Below the pieces are notes generated by a model. The model saw only the letters and a program-made list of their open reading frames with translations. It did not search any database and was not told where the DNA came from. Below are positions 36,701 to 49,440 of a stretch of DNA of 64,000 nucleotides, piece by piece. Numbering within the stretch: the stretch's first letter is position 1; the number at the start of each line of letters is the position of its first letter. The stretch is from Taenia hydatigena. Lineage: Eukaryota; Platyhelminthes; Cestoda; Cyclophyllidea; Taeniidae. The position numbers and the translations under genes are program-made. The stretch lies in the NCBI GenBank assembly GCA_036345935.2, contig JADWOT020001138.1:1-64000 (forward strand). Reading direction: 5' to 3'.

Positions 36701-38689
36701 GGGATTTAAATGGCAAATAATATCAAAAACTCCTGGAATGCTAATGCTGTACAAGGATGCAATAAATTAAAAGCACTCACTTAAATCCCTCTTCCCTAAA
36801 TTTTGTAGCACAATGCTGCAGTCGAAAATGACTGATTCTGCTTTGCATTTCATATGCAAATATAATGCGCAACCTATAAATATCTGGCACTGCATGGTTA
36901 ATTTTGAATTTTATGGGGTCCTCTGCCTATATTCTGGTTGCTAGTTGGCCAATTGATTAGTTGAATTTAATTGGTGCAGGAATGAGGCAACCGATTGGAC
37001 ATGCCGTCGAGTTCTTCTAACGTTTAGGCAGTCGCTTCGCGCCTTGTGCCTCACAAGCTAATCTCCTTCCCGACCGTGCCATATTTGGTATTAGAAAAAA
37101 TAGGTATTGTCTTGTGCTGGTCATAAATTAAAATGTTCACCAACATTATTGCATGCAAACCATGATTTCGTCCGATGTAAAATATGAGCAAACTTCCCTT
37201 TATTTATCGGCACTAAGACGCATTTTACGATCCTCGAAGCCCTCCGGTAGTCGGTTACACTAGTGGTACATTCGGTCGACATCAACAAAATGATAAGTTT
37301 GATTTGCCAGCTTTACCCGGTGTTAGGGCTAGTCGTATTCACACCCAAGATGAAGATGGTTTGGAATGATTGGAATTAACCAGTGCAGTATGGGCACTTG
37401 TAGGAACTACAATTTGGTTCTCTAGTGGCGCAGTACAAACGCCCGCAAAGCAGGCAAAACTTTGTTAATCACGGAAGGAAAGTTAATTCATGCATACGAA
37501 GGGTAAAGGGAAAAACCAAACGTCGATGGCCGAAGCAGTGTCTTTGGTTGATGGTTCTTATGCATTTTACGTGAAAAGCTCTTGCAGGGTTACCCACACT
37601 GCAAGTTCACTTAAATTGGTTCGCCGGAAAGTCCTTGCGAAAAAAATCATAATCTCATAACATGTGTTGTTATTTTCTTGAAATAAGGGCGATCAAATAG
37701 GAATTTTGAGGAGTAAAGACCGCTATTTAAGCGGTGGCCTGCTGCATTTGCACCTTTATCCTATCGCATAGAAAGGATCTAGATTAGGTCTGCCATTGCA
37801 ACACTTGACATTGCGACCTTTTTATGTCCAGCTTAGAGTATTTGGCACAGCTTCGCAATGAACGCAAAGGTGCCATCGCCGAGTCAATATCGAGGTCTTA
37901 AATAGGTTGCTTTAACACATCAGTTGTCCGATACTTAGTACTAATTTATGCGTTTGATCGAATGGCAAGGTGGAATCAAGGGACATAATTGACACTCTGC
38001 TACTCCTTTTGTACTTCAGCCCGTTGATGCCTAAACGTGCTTAAGTTTATTATTTATCATTCATCCTCATATGTTAATTATTTATATCCCATTACCGCGT
38101 AGTGGGTGCAGATCGAACAAGTACCGCCCCTCAACCGCAGTAAGCAAAACGATTCAGCATAAAGCAGCAGTACACACACCGAATGCCCACCATATTACGC
38201 TTATTAGATTTACGAATCTCACCAAGTGTGAATATCTTAATAGCCTTTAACCCGGCACACATTGCGACGAATTTCATAATAACAGCATGTTAAATTAATT
38301 ATCATACTTGATTTAAATGTGTAGATAAATTTAATCAAAAAAAGCCACGTACTCATGACTTTGGAACTGAATTGAGTCGGTTTGCCAGAACTGTAAACAT
38401 GCGAGTTTTGTAAATAGACCAATGACAAGTAACTACCGTGATAATCACCTAAAGATGGTGCAGTCCAGTTTCACCAGCTTGGCCATCGATGTGACAGCTA
38501 ATCTTGGAGTCACACCTACCTTGACACAATCATTCACACTGAACTGTTTTGGTGCAGTATCTAGTCGCGTGCCCGCACGCATGCCTTGGTCGCCGTTTAG
38601 AAGTGCATGACTTACAGTGCAGTTGGTGGGCTCACCAAAAGGCTAAAGCATGAAAGCCCTTCACATTGATGACTTATTTGTTTAGATGA
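33720..38689. other. Gene desert
   Basis: About 5 kb of AT-rich DNA. A tRNA-like patch near 37.42 kb was considered and rejected. Confidence 0.35.
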
Positions 38690-38855
38690 GATAAAGGCCA
38701 TGGCGATGGCGTCATTGGTTGTAGGACGATGCGTGATAAGAAGTGGCATGGGTGTAAAGGCGTGCCACCTATGAGTAGGGAAGAGAGCGGATGAATGAGG
38801 AGGAGGAGAAGGGCAATGTTGGGTGGGGAGTAAATAAGAAAGAAGGAATAAAGTT
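38690..38855 (-). repeat. Dispersed repeat R2, 3' part (inverted)
   Basis: On the minus strand, TTCTTATTTACTCCCCACCC, a short CTC run, GCCTTTACACCCATGCCACT and TCTTATCACGCATCG match the plus-strand copy at about 17890-18012. Confidence 0.65.
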
Positions 38856-40335
38856 ATATTCGAATTTATAAATTGTTGGCTGGATTGTGGGATAAAAATA
38901 GAGGCTTCTGGATGAAAAGAAATCAACTACTGCTGAGGTTTCTTACGACACTCTCGTGACTTATAAGTTATTCCATAGGCCCATAGAACTCTAAATAAAT
39001 AGATATTAACCAAGCCAATTCTTAATCAATTTTGTTTTCCTTCCCAAGATGGCGCTCTGTGATGAAAGCGGTGTTAAAATATTCTTGCAAGCTGGATGGC
39101 TGTTATGTAACTTATTGCGTCATTTGAGCTGCTAACAGAGAGGACGAATCCACTGCCAAATCCATAGGCACAGTGTCAACTCGTCTAGTTGAATGCCGAT
39201 GCTGTCAGCTGCTTTGATGTCCACTTTGCACAGTCTCATAAAAATGACGAAGCTGCGCGTAAAATATTCGACGTCTCTTTTGACTATCCTGCAGTGTGAT
39301 GAAGCAAATCATGGAAGGGATCATGTAGAATCGCACGCTAATTTTGTCTTATTAATGTTAACAGACAGAGATTATTTCCAGGGTTGAGAAGAGTGCGAGG
39401 TATGGATAATTCAGAGAGGGGGACTCTTCCATACGTTAAAAGAAAAGTCACTTCCTGTGAATTATTTTCTTCCAATCCCCATGCATCCAAACGAGCATTT
39501 AGCAATGTTGAATGGACCAACAGTAGCCCACGACCTATCATGCACCAATTTTAGCAATTGTGTCAGCAATTTGGCACTGGGCTATTTTGATTCACATTGG
39601 CGTCACTGCTGATTTTCTCTGATGCAGCGAATGGGTGGTTTGTAGGCTGCAGCCAAACAGGAACTAAAACAGCCTAATATAACTGGCTGGTGCAAAAAAG
39701 GCCTCCTGAGGCAGTAAAGAAAAAGATGAAGCTGACAGCAGCTAGATAATGCAGAATCCTGAGTCAAGCAACAATTTCGCAAACACGCAATGAAGCTGAC
39801 ACTTCTAAACATCCTGACCTCAGCTGAGGCATGCATTTGTGCATCCAATGAAGCGAATATATTTCAGTGCAACACAAAATCCAGCGCAGCACTTATAACT
39901 ACTGTGGTTGAGGGCGATGCAGCACTACGCCGTTACATCACTGATTTACTCATGGTCTTCGATTCTTACCGCTAAATCAAGGACTATCGTCGATAGTGAC
40001 TACATCACTGCGGAGCAGTATGTTAATTTCTTAAGCGCACAATCTCTGCTCTTCTAATTTGTGTAAAGAATAAATAGAGGCGGCTAAATATTTGAGAGCA
40101 AGGAGCAAGAAAACTAAGTTTGTGAAAGAGCTCAGTGAACCAAAATTTATCCACTCAACTGAGTAGCTCCCAGTCTTAACCAAACACACCATTACTGCTC
40201 TACTGCGTTTTAATCACATTCGAGAATGAGGACAAATCCAAGAAGTTACCTTGACTACTCACTTTATCCTCTATAAGCTTTGTCTTTGAAACTCGCACAA
40301 CTCGCCTTCTTCTTTGCTGAAATGTGTATCTACAG
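38856..40335. other. Intergenic upstream of zinc-finger exons
   Basis: A frame after a TTTCAG acceptor (39868-39975) ends in a stop and shows no motif. Confidence 0.3.
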
Positions 40336-41122
40336 GTGTAGAAGGTGCAGAATACCATTTGATAGCATTGTTTTATGCTTTGTACACTTGGATCGCGTAC
40401 ATCATGGTAAGCAAGCTTCGAGTTTTGGATGCGCTTTTGTATATGCATACATTGCTGCGCACATGAATACAGTTCCAAGTAATATTGTGGTCTTATGCAA
40501 AGGCCTGCGCATTAAGATCAGGTCATGAATAGGTGGAATTGTTGGAAATTGAATGAGCATGCTTCATTACTAAGGACGAAGATTTGCGTAACACGTGGTC
40601 AAATTGGGCAGATAGCGACATGGTTCCAACATCTCATCTTACAGATATTTGATATATTTCAGCTCCTATGAGACCCGATTGCCCGGTTTGCTCGAGGTTC
40701 TACGATACTCTCGGGTTTCTCTTGCGGCATTAAAAAGGTGAGAGAGATTGACAAATTCCCTTTTTATTCTTCTTTTTTTGTTACCTATGTCAAAATTGAC
40801 ACAAGCACTTTTTTTAAATCCAAAATAGCCTGGAAGCACAATTCGTGCTGCTTGTGACTTGATCGATTCGATAACTTTGATTCATACCTCCATCATTTCA
40901 TTGGATCACATATTAGTGAGTTTGAAGTTAGCTTGAGCTCTGTTGCTCAGCCACAGCTTTGGCGACCCATGCGAACCTTCTCTAATCTTATACTTTATTG
41001 AACCATACTGCAGTGGTGAGAACGGAGGATTCACAAATATGTCTTTATTGCACCGAGTGCTACGCAGAATCTAAGGCGCTGGAGGCACTGCAAGAACACA
41101 TGCACTCTCATCATTTCTGTAG
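40336..41122 (+). CDS. C2H2 zinc-finger protein, two internal exons (40336-40406, 41014-41122)
   Basis: Exon 1 follows a CTACAG acceptor and ends before GTAAGC. Exon 2 follows ACTGCAG and ends before GTATTG. The junction is in phase (G+TG). Each exon carries one perfect finger: exon 1 is C-x2-C-x12-H-x4-H (CRRC ... HLDRVH), and exon 2 is C-x2-C-x12-H-x3-H (CTEC ... HMHSH), with an extra CLYC just before it. This is a DNA- or RNA-binding finger pair, probably nuclear. The finger count of the full protein is unknown because flanking exons were not found; exon 1 needs two bases from an upstream exon and exon 2 leaves two for a downstream one. The 607 bp intron and the sparse surroundings suggest a gene spread over a long distance. 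A decayed gene cannot be excluded, although both exons look intact. Confidence 0.65.
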
Positions 41123-41580
41123 GTATTGCTTAATTCATCATGCATATTTCACAGTGGTTTATATTATAACGCCCTAATCCTCTCTCGTTCTTTGCCTGAG
41201 ATAACCGTAATTGATATTACGTCGACAAAGTTAGTGAGTCAGCGATCTATATGTCAATTCATCTTCCTTTGAATTGGGTCTGGCGGCTCGATAAGGCAGG
41301 CGCATTCACTGCGTGAAGACTGTTAGCGTAATGATGAACAGATTTTGCGTTAGTACTAACATGAAATAATCTAACTCTATGAGGCTAAGTGATTGTGGAT
41401 TGATTGATATGACTAGGTGCACATTAAGCCGCATCACAAACCGTCAATTCTTATCAGCAGTTTGAGTAGCACTCTTAAATACTATACACATCTAAATGCA
41501 AATATAATAGTTGCATGCTCGTTTGTCTACGTTTTAGTGCAATCAAGCAGGCTGACTTACCTCATCGCCCGCGGATATAT

Positions 41581-41821
41581 AACAAGCTATGACCGTCATC
41601 AGTTGTCGTGCGCTCAACACAAGACGTTTTTTGTATTTAATGCTGCTTTTTCACGATGGACAATGCAACTCGTGAGGTTGGATTTGCACTAGAATATTGA
41701 TGAATTGAGGTGTAAATAAGATTTATAATGTACTGAAAGGGCTGTTACGTGTACTTTGACACAATTTTGGACAAAGATAGCATACTAAGGGCTTTGCCAT
41801 GTTCAAAGCTAAATTGGGGCT
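41581..41821 (+). repeat. Dispersed repeat R4, copy 2
   Basis: Diverged counterpart of 19721-19987 in the same orientation (AAGCTATGA, TGCGCTCAA, AAGACG, TATTTAATGCTGC, ATAATGTACTGAAAG, GCTTTGCCATG). Confidence 0.5.
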
Positions 41822-44800
41822 TTACAAGCTATCACCATACCGATAAAACTTGACAAGAGAATAATGAACTTCTGCCAGAAGCGGTTTTCTATCAGTGTTC
41901 ATATTTGACCTACATTCAATGGTAATGCATAAGCCAAGAATGCGAACCGTCTTATGTGCATGTAGGATAGCTATTTACTGACCTTTGAGAGGCTTGCCAC
42001 ATTATTCTGTAGTGGCGTGTATCTAGGATGCATGAGATTTTTCCCTAATTTGAGTCCCAAGCTGCAAAAGTCTAGTCATAGTAGAGAATTCGTTATGAAC
42101 CTTGTTAGGTTTTGCCCAATCGGTATCCTAGAAATTCGTCGACGTGTTTTTGTCTTGGTGCATCTCTTTTTACGCTTGCAATATTAGCTTTGTCAGTGAA
42201 AATAGTTACTCGTTGTAGCGAAAATTGTATCCAGTGTATACTGACGGGAAGTGTGGATTTTAATGAAGTTTGTGCGGATTCGCCCATACATATTTTTCTT
42301 GTAAATTTTTTGCTTTGGCGAACAAAAGCGGTGCAACTAAATTTAGAAACTTTGGGTTATGCGTTTTAGTTTATTGCCCAAGGTGGTATTTTGTAGACTT
42401 CAGCAACTAAAGTTTAATGATTTGCATCGCTATTCACCTACTTTTCATGAACTCACACGTTTCCATTGGTCAGCGTGTGATAACACATAAATCTACCCAC
42501 ACTATTACCTCACTAAACTAAATTTCTCCAAAGCATTGCACAGCCGCTGGTACTTATGCCGCATGTGAACTGAGTGAAAGTGTTGTTCTGCCTCACCAAT
42601 GATGCTGCTTTTAGCCACAACCAAAGACACCTACAGATGTGAAGAAATGCAATCTTCGGGTCGCGGTTGTTGCACACTCTGGAGAAGAATTAAAAAGCAC
42701 GGAATGTATAATCTTGCGTACTTTTAGCCTTTCGCGATGTACCAGCAAATATCCGGTCCTGACACTCGTAGATGGGAGAGAAGGAAAATGAGTCGTAAAT
42801 ACCAAGCCGAGGCAGCTTGCAAGGCCTTGTATATTTATGTAACATGTTTGCCAAATGAATGGAAATTCTAATAAAGAGCGCGTGAATAGAATCGCAGTGG
42901 ATAATCCTGATAGCAAGTAGCATGGTGGGTGGCCAAACTTGGTCAGGGAGGGCATAAATGTGTTTAGCATACAATGACTAATTTAAGCATTAGTCTACAC
43001 TACTATAGACCCCTGCTTTACCGGTGAACTTTGCAAATAATAGTCCCTGGCATACTTGGATGCCTTGAATGAAAAATGACTTTAAATAAGGAAGACTACT
43101 ATCTCGCTACTTCACAGGAACTTGAATTGGACCAATTACGCAGTCTAGAAGTTGTGTTATTTACAAAGATGGAGAGTTGCATCCCATCGACTCTACTGGC
43201 TTAGGGCTTTGGTGAATTTGCCTTGCAATGGAAGCGTTTATCGCGCTGATTTGCAAATCTTCAATGAAACATTTACTCCACGGCCTTATGCGCAAAATGA
43301 CGTTTTTGAGCCTTAAGTTTGAACTGTCCTTACATGATATCTCTTCTAAAATATCTCACATAGGGCAATGCTTTGTGAACTTTTGGTAATCTACTACAAG
43401 TAGTAGCAGTCTTGTAGCAACATCACAATTTCCTTTATTTAATCCTAAGGATAATAATTTTGCGATTTACCTTGCATTTGCTTTATGAGAGAAAACCGCG
43501 GCAACTCCCACGACCCCATTAATAGCCTCAGCACCTTCTTTGAGTAAGCGCTTAATTCACCGAATTTGTTGAAACCACCTGTGTTCTCGCGTCCTTCCAT
43601 CTAAGCAAACCAATGCGGCGAGGCTACAATACTTTTGTGTTAGCCCATATCGGAAAGGCAGGCACGTCCCGCTTCCTTGAGCCTCCCACTCTGACGCCAC
43701 ACTGGATGGCAAATGTCTGCACCGCAGCATGAAGGCGCTAAGCGCCTAGTCCCTTCTGAGGAGACTGCACTTCATTGTATGCCTCACTGATGCTTCCTCA
43801 AATTGTACTTTAAATTCACAATCTCTAAGCATTTCGACTCCCAAAATCCGCTATTATTTTACTTCAAATCATCCATATCCTGCGTGCGTTAAGCCTCTCC
43901 TTAATTCTTTTGCGCTTATAAACAATCTGATATCGTAAACCCGCCCTTGTTTAATCATTACGTTCATACACAGCATTCGTCATGAAATAAATGAAATTTA
44001 TTTTGCTCCAAATAATTGTTTTTTTTTGGTAATTGAACAGCAGCGCTATAGACCTGCTCACTTCCATTGCATTTGCCAAATCTACGTAAGGAACGCTGAT
44101 CTGTTTGCAGTGTCTGACATCCCTAATTTATCTCTAAGCGTCGATATAAATCAATCCTAAAATGCAACTCATATGAATGCACTGGTTAATACAAAGCATT
44201 GTTGGTTTCCAACACTACTACAAGTGCCAAAATACAGCACGGATGCAGTTGCTTTCCACAGTGCTTTGTTAGACTTAACAGCATTCTAATCACCATGTTC
44301 TTGGCGCCAAATTAATTCTTTGTTTCGTCATTCACTTGTGCTTGAATTTTCGTTGATGCTGATAGATGTAACAAGGGGATTATTTCATCAACAGCTGTCA
44401 TCACTTTGCTGAATAAATGTCTACTAGGAGGCCTCCCTTTATTGTTCGCTGCACTAATGTTATGCGCATCTGCTGTACACTGTCAAATAAGGAGCGGATG
44501 TAATTCTGCAGTGACTAACTGTGATGACTCCGCGGTCCGTTGCTGTTTAAGGCATGAGACATAACATCACCTGTAACGAAAAGACGTAGGGTAGGATATT
44601 CGAAGTCCTGCATTGACCACAAAATCGACGGGAAGACGAGGCAGACAAGATGGTTGAGAAGATCTAGTACAACCTACTCTTCTATCAGGGTCTAAAGTTG
44701 ATGCAAATTTATAAGAAGAAGTGAGTACTCATAAATGCGTACTTTACCGAGCAAATTCCTTGGCCAAAATTACCTCAGTGAGTGGGATCAGAGATGAATT

Positions 44801-46389
44801 TTCCTGTGAAAACGATGATACATCGACTGCTAGTCTTGACTCACAGAGTAACTTGCAAGCTAGTCAACTATGCTAGCGCCGTAATTCTGATGCACTTATC
44901 AGGTTTACGAATATAAATTCACCTTATTAGTCTCTCTTAACTGACCCTGCTACTTTCATAGCTCTGATTTAACTTTGTTCACTGTGCTACTCATTTTCTC
45001 AACGCTAACCAAGGAATCCACTGGCAGGACTGCTATCGTCAAATTTGGCACGAAGCATGTTGGAGGAGTACTACATATGGGTAGAGAAAAAGGATGTCTC
45101 GAGAATGAATGCGCGTGCTAAATGGAAGCTGACTGGGGCTATTAGATTGACTTTCTTCCAGGTTTTGATACAAAATGATTAATATTGACGCGCTGATTTG
45201 CCCAAAACTATGAAACGCCATGAGAAGATTATAAATACGTTGCCACTGGTTTCACGCAATTCGCATAGGTATATGTGAGCGGAGTGTGAGTTTGTGGCTC
45301 TACAAAGGCACGCAGTTACAAAGACAAGGAAACGGATAAAAATACATGAATAATTCTTGTCGATACCGATTGGGTGATGTGATTTGTGCATCAGCCAGTT
45401 AGGTTGGAGCCATTTTATTTCTTCCTTAGTAGTGGCGTGGAAATCTTCCATTAGCTGCGCCAATGAAAGGCTTGTGGTACTCTCGATGCAAGCCAAGAAA
45501 ACTACAGCCCAAGCCGGTAGAGTACCATCGCCAGAGCTAATGTCCGATTGGTGGTGCGGTACTGTTGGCTCATTTAATATGGCCTCAAGGGGTCAATGGC
45601 CTGCTTTATTGTTTGGAAGTGTAAACAAGATATGGAGAATGATCGACTTGGGACTATCATTAAACCAGTTGCGTAGCATGACTTTACTTTCTATTATGTA
45701 AGATAGTTTTCTCTATCCTCTGGCCTATTAATGATTCGCACCCCCCTCAACTTTGAGGGCAAATAGCCCATGATGTTACGGGCCTTAAACACTTCAATCA
45801 CCATAGTTTTCCTTCCAAAAGGAAGTGATAGGCCTAAGACCACATCTCGGTTAATACCATGTCTTAGCTAGACATGGTAACGTCCAGCGTTTTAAAGCCG
45901 ATGACATGATACGTAGACCTTGCACTTCTGCTCATCGCAGCCGAAGGTAAAGGGCTCTTTCGCGCATCCACTAAAGAAAAGGCATTCCAAGGACAAGGTA
46001 AAGGCCTCTATGTACATTTAACTAAGCTAGAAATGCGAATGGTGAAAGCAATACCATGTATTCTTTTGAAGTTACTCCAGTTCTGAGCACTCTATCATCC
46101 TAGCCACTTTAACACGCAAGCCTTTTACGTCTGCAGCCAGGTTAGTCACTACATTTCAAATCCCGTGCCACTCTAGGGGCAATCTGCCTTAATCTCAGTG
46201 CAATTCAAATATGAGTTCATTTGAGCCACCTTTGGTCCGTTGCTCCATTTTCCAGAGAGAAAATAATTAGTACCGGAATGAGATTTCCTGTGATGGCGTA
46301 GGATGCAAAAGAAATAACTAGTCCAAGTGTGCTTCTAATGCGCCATGTTGAATTGCGGATTAAGGATTTGTTTATTTATGCTTCCGAGG
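41822..46389. other. Gene desert
   Basis: Only unsupported frames, among them 42112-42369 (+), 42611-42970 (-) and the overlapping pair around 45.2-45.7 kb. Confidence 0.35.
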
Positions 46390-47020
46390 TTCGGCCGATT
46401 ATATTGGCAAGCTAAGCACCCATTGAAATCGTAAAACAATTAATCGCCCAGAGATCAGGAGCCCTTCATAATAGGAGCATGTGTTTTTTTTGGAATGGAC
46501 CGACATACCTGAAATGCACCACAAACAGTGCGCATTATAAGTGCCTCCACGAGTATGGAGGTATTTTATGCACGTGAACAATGAGCTTTCACTGCAATAT
46601 ATATTCCATGGTTAAAACCGCCTTTGACCGCCGGCAATAAAAATTTTCCAGGCACATCTCAGCGTCTTGTAAAACAAATTGTTGCAGCGTATTTACGAAA
46701 GATCATTGCTGACCTGTGTAGGTCTAACATCGTTTCATGCCCATCCAACTGACATTACAAACGCCAGTGATCGCACAGGGTGGTAGCTTCTGGCCTCTGT
46801 CAACCCATTGGATTTCGCTACGTCGTAGAAAGTTAGCTCACGCACTTGTGACGGCTGCGGTGCACGTCGTGTTACTGGCACACATTATTGCGCTTTACTC
46901 GTCTACAATTCTCTTCGTCTCCCCCCTCCCACTGCTATTAATCCACTTGCCCCCATCTATACGCATTTGTGGCATTACATGCAATAACATGCCTTTGCAT
47001 CTCATCCTCTTTACCCTTCT
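46390..47020 (+). repeat. Dispersed repeat R2, long unit
   Basis: Inverse of 19135-19720. It ends about 150 bp before the left edge of the guanylate cyclase duplication; copy 2 of that duplication has no R2 at the corresponding place. Confidence 0.7.
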
Positions 47021-47167
47021 CAATGCGTAGATGTTGTGCATCCTACTGGATTACATAGAGTAATGTCAGTTGAAGTGATGTCTCTACCATCGACCGCAGG
47101 CTCACGATTGCGTCGTTTTAGCGATCGTTGGAGTGCTGATTTCAACACTATAGTGGAAAGTGCACCG

Positions 47168-49440
47168 CTTAGCTAAGTCGATTGAAACGTTTGAATGTCC
47201 TGTACAGAAAAGGTCCATTCATCACCTGCTGCCCACACACCTGCCTGATATAATGCCTCATCAAGTGGATTCAGTCCATGCTACAAAGTACCAGAGGAAC
47301 CTCAACAAAGCAACACAATACAATCAAGTAGGAATATGTAAAACCGATTTGCAAGAATTCATTGCGTAGAAGATAATAATGCTCACATTGTTAATGAAGG
47401 AGGCTGAGGCAAAGGCTTGTGGAAGATGTCACTGCTAGTGCGCCAATAAGCTGTCGTTTCCACACCACCCCCAAATTCCACTGAGCCGCGATATCCAACA
47501 TGGTAGCCTCCGAAAGCATCCAATATTTTTTGATCTCCTCGCTGATGTGTATTCTAAAGCCTGAAGTGGATGTGCTATGCGATAAAACGGCGGTAATAGG
47601 AAAGCAGGTCAAGGAGAATTTTACTAATCGACTCCATACGACTCCATTTTTAGTGCTTGATTAACGGTTTTGCCAAAGAGGCAGAACGAGGCATTGTAAG
47701 TTTCGCGACACCGGCAACAGAGGGTCCTGCAAAAGGACAAAGAGTCTTTCCCCAATGCCATGCAACAAGACGCATATTTTGCCGTTCCAATGAAAATGTG
47801 ATTCTTAAATCATTCTGTACACCAGTCAACTAGAGCTTTAAAATGGCTTATAGATCCCGGCACTTGCTACCTGTTCGATAACAGCGCAACTGATGCATAA
47901 AGAAGAACAAATGCGAAGCTGCGATTCTATGGGAATGCATTAGCCCATGTCACGCATGGGCAGCAGCACGGAGCTGGCGTAGGGACATCAGATTGATGGC
48001 CTAAATGCAGCTTTGAATCCCAGCCTCAGTATGCTCTTTTGCCGAAGGCATTTCTCAAGTGTCGTTGACATTCATTAAAACAAGTTGACGCGCACTTTTT
48101 ACGCATGGATTAAAAAGGAGCCAGGATCAGATGCACATCCAACTAACCACTATGCAAGCCGATGCGCAGCCTCAAAGGACTTGCGGTAAGTGCTTGACGG
48201 TGAAGGTGTTACAAACGCTAAGCAGGTGGAGAGCCATTGTGGCGACCTCAGCTGCATGGTGTCGCCCATTGCGGATTGGCAATCCCGAAGTCACAACGTA
48301 GGCGTCTCCTATCGTCTCTACCTACAGTGCACAGATTCAGCGTCAATTGTCTGGTACTTTGAATTTTTCTATCCAGTCTGTGTTCGTGCCTTAGCAAGAG
48401 AGAAGCAGGTGTTGATTAGACTAATGAGCAAGACCCTGCCACCTCGACCAACTATTTGCTCCGCATGATGGAATGCCATCCTGTTTGGACAAAACAAACG
48501 GCCGATCTACAGCCTTGATATGGGCAACGCCATCGAGGCAAGTAGGAGAAGCAGAGTACTTGTTTTGCTTGTCAAATGCGAGGAGTCGGGATCTAACTTT
48601 TGTCCATGAGTAGACTCAGGCATCCCCAATTAAACCCACCTTGTAGGCGTCGTAGTGTGCAATCGTCCTTTCAAATAGTGTGTACTGGTCATTGGGAAGA
48701 TCAACGACCTGCAGTGGTGTGGATATCGCCGAAATAGTTGTAAAGCCAACAATGTCGCTAATGTAGATCGACACCTCATCGTAGGCCTCAGGTGTCACTG
48801 CACCTTCCGCCTTCAACGCTTTCGCCACAACTCCACAACTCTAACTTAACGTCACTTTATCACTTGCACATTGGTCAGACTCCACATTTGCGTAGTCGTA
48901 CTCCAATTCAAAGCCAAAATACGTAACCCTGACAGTCATTACTGCCAGCTAGGAATCGTGTGACAGAAAACTCACGGAGGTAGCAAATGACGACTAAGCA
49001 GTTCCTTCTTCCTCTTCTCTTTCTCTAGTTCATCCATTTGAGTTTCCACCTCCCATTCCAACCGACTCGAGTAGTTATTCATCATTTTGAGCGTGTGCTC
49101 TACAATGTTTGTTTTTCTTGCGGGGTTGAGGAGAGAATCAAATGAAACCGCAAGCCTACTTTTCGCTGGTCATTGGTTGAATCTCTTTATTCACTTCCTT
49201 AAATGTTGGTCTTAGTCCAGGATTGTCCGACCATGCTCGCTCAACAATGTCTCTGTAAGTTGGGAGAACACCCGTCTCATGAAGCCGGGATGGAAAGTCG
49301 AGCGGTGGTTGGTGGGTGCTTTGCTATCAAAAAAGGACGTGATGCAATGCAAAGTTACGCAACTCCCTTTAGTCCTTTGATAATAAGCTTCTGTGGCAGC
49401 AGCCTATTTCTTTTACAATTTTTTTGACCATTCTGCGCCG
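47168..49440. repeat. Segmental duplication, copy 1
   Basis: Collinear with 61857-64000 across exons and introns. The match starts near AGTCGATTG-AA and GGTCCATTCATCACC. The offset drifts only from about 14.69 kb at the left edge to 14.59 kb at 49.3 kb, which shows a few indels. The intergenic match at the left edge shows that a genomic segment was copied, not an mRNA. Confidence 0.85.

Noticed and set aside
37418..37490. tRNA-like stretch with a GGCG/CGCC D stem
   Set aside because: No pairing acceptor stem and no recognisable B box; the anticodon arm does not fold in frame.
39868..39975. Open frame after a TTTCAG acceptor upstream of the zinc-finger exons
   Set aside because: It ends in a stop before exon 40336, shows no finger and has no usable donor, so it cannot be the upstream exon.
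48616..48640. Apparent continuation VGLIGDA of the cyclase exon in copy 1
   Set aside because: A GTGGGT donor after the Lys codon and the true VETIGDA exon at 48148-48321 show this is intron sequence that resembles the motif by chance.
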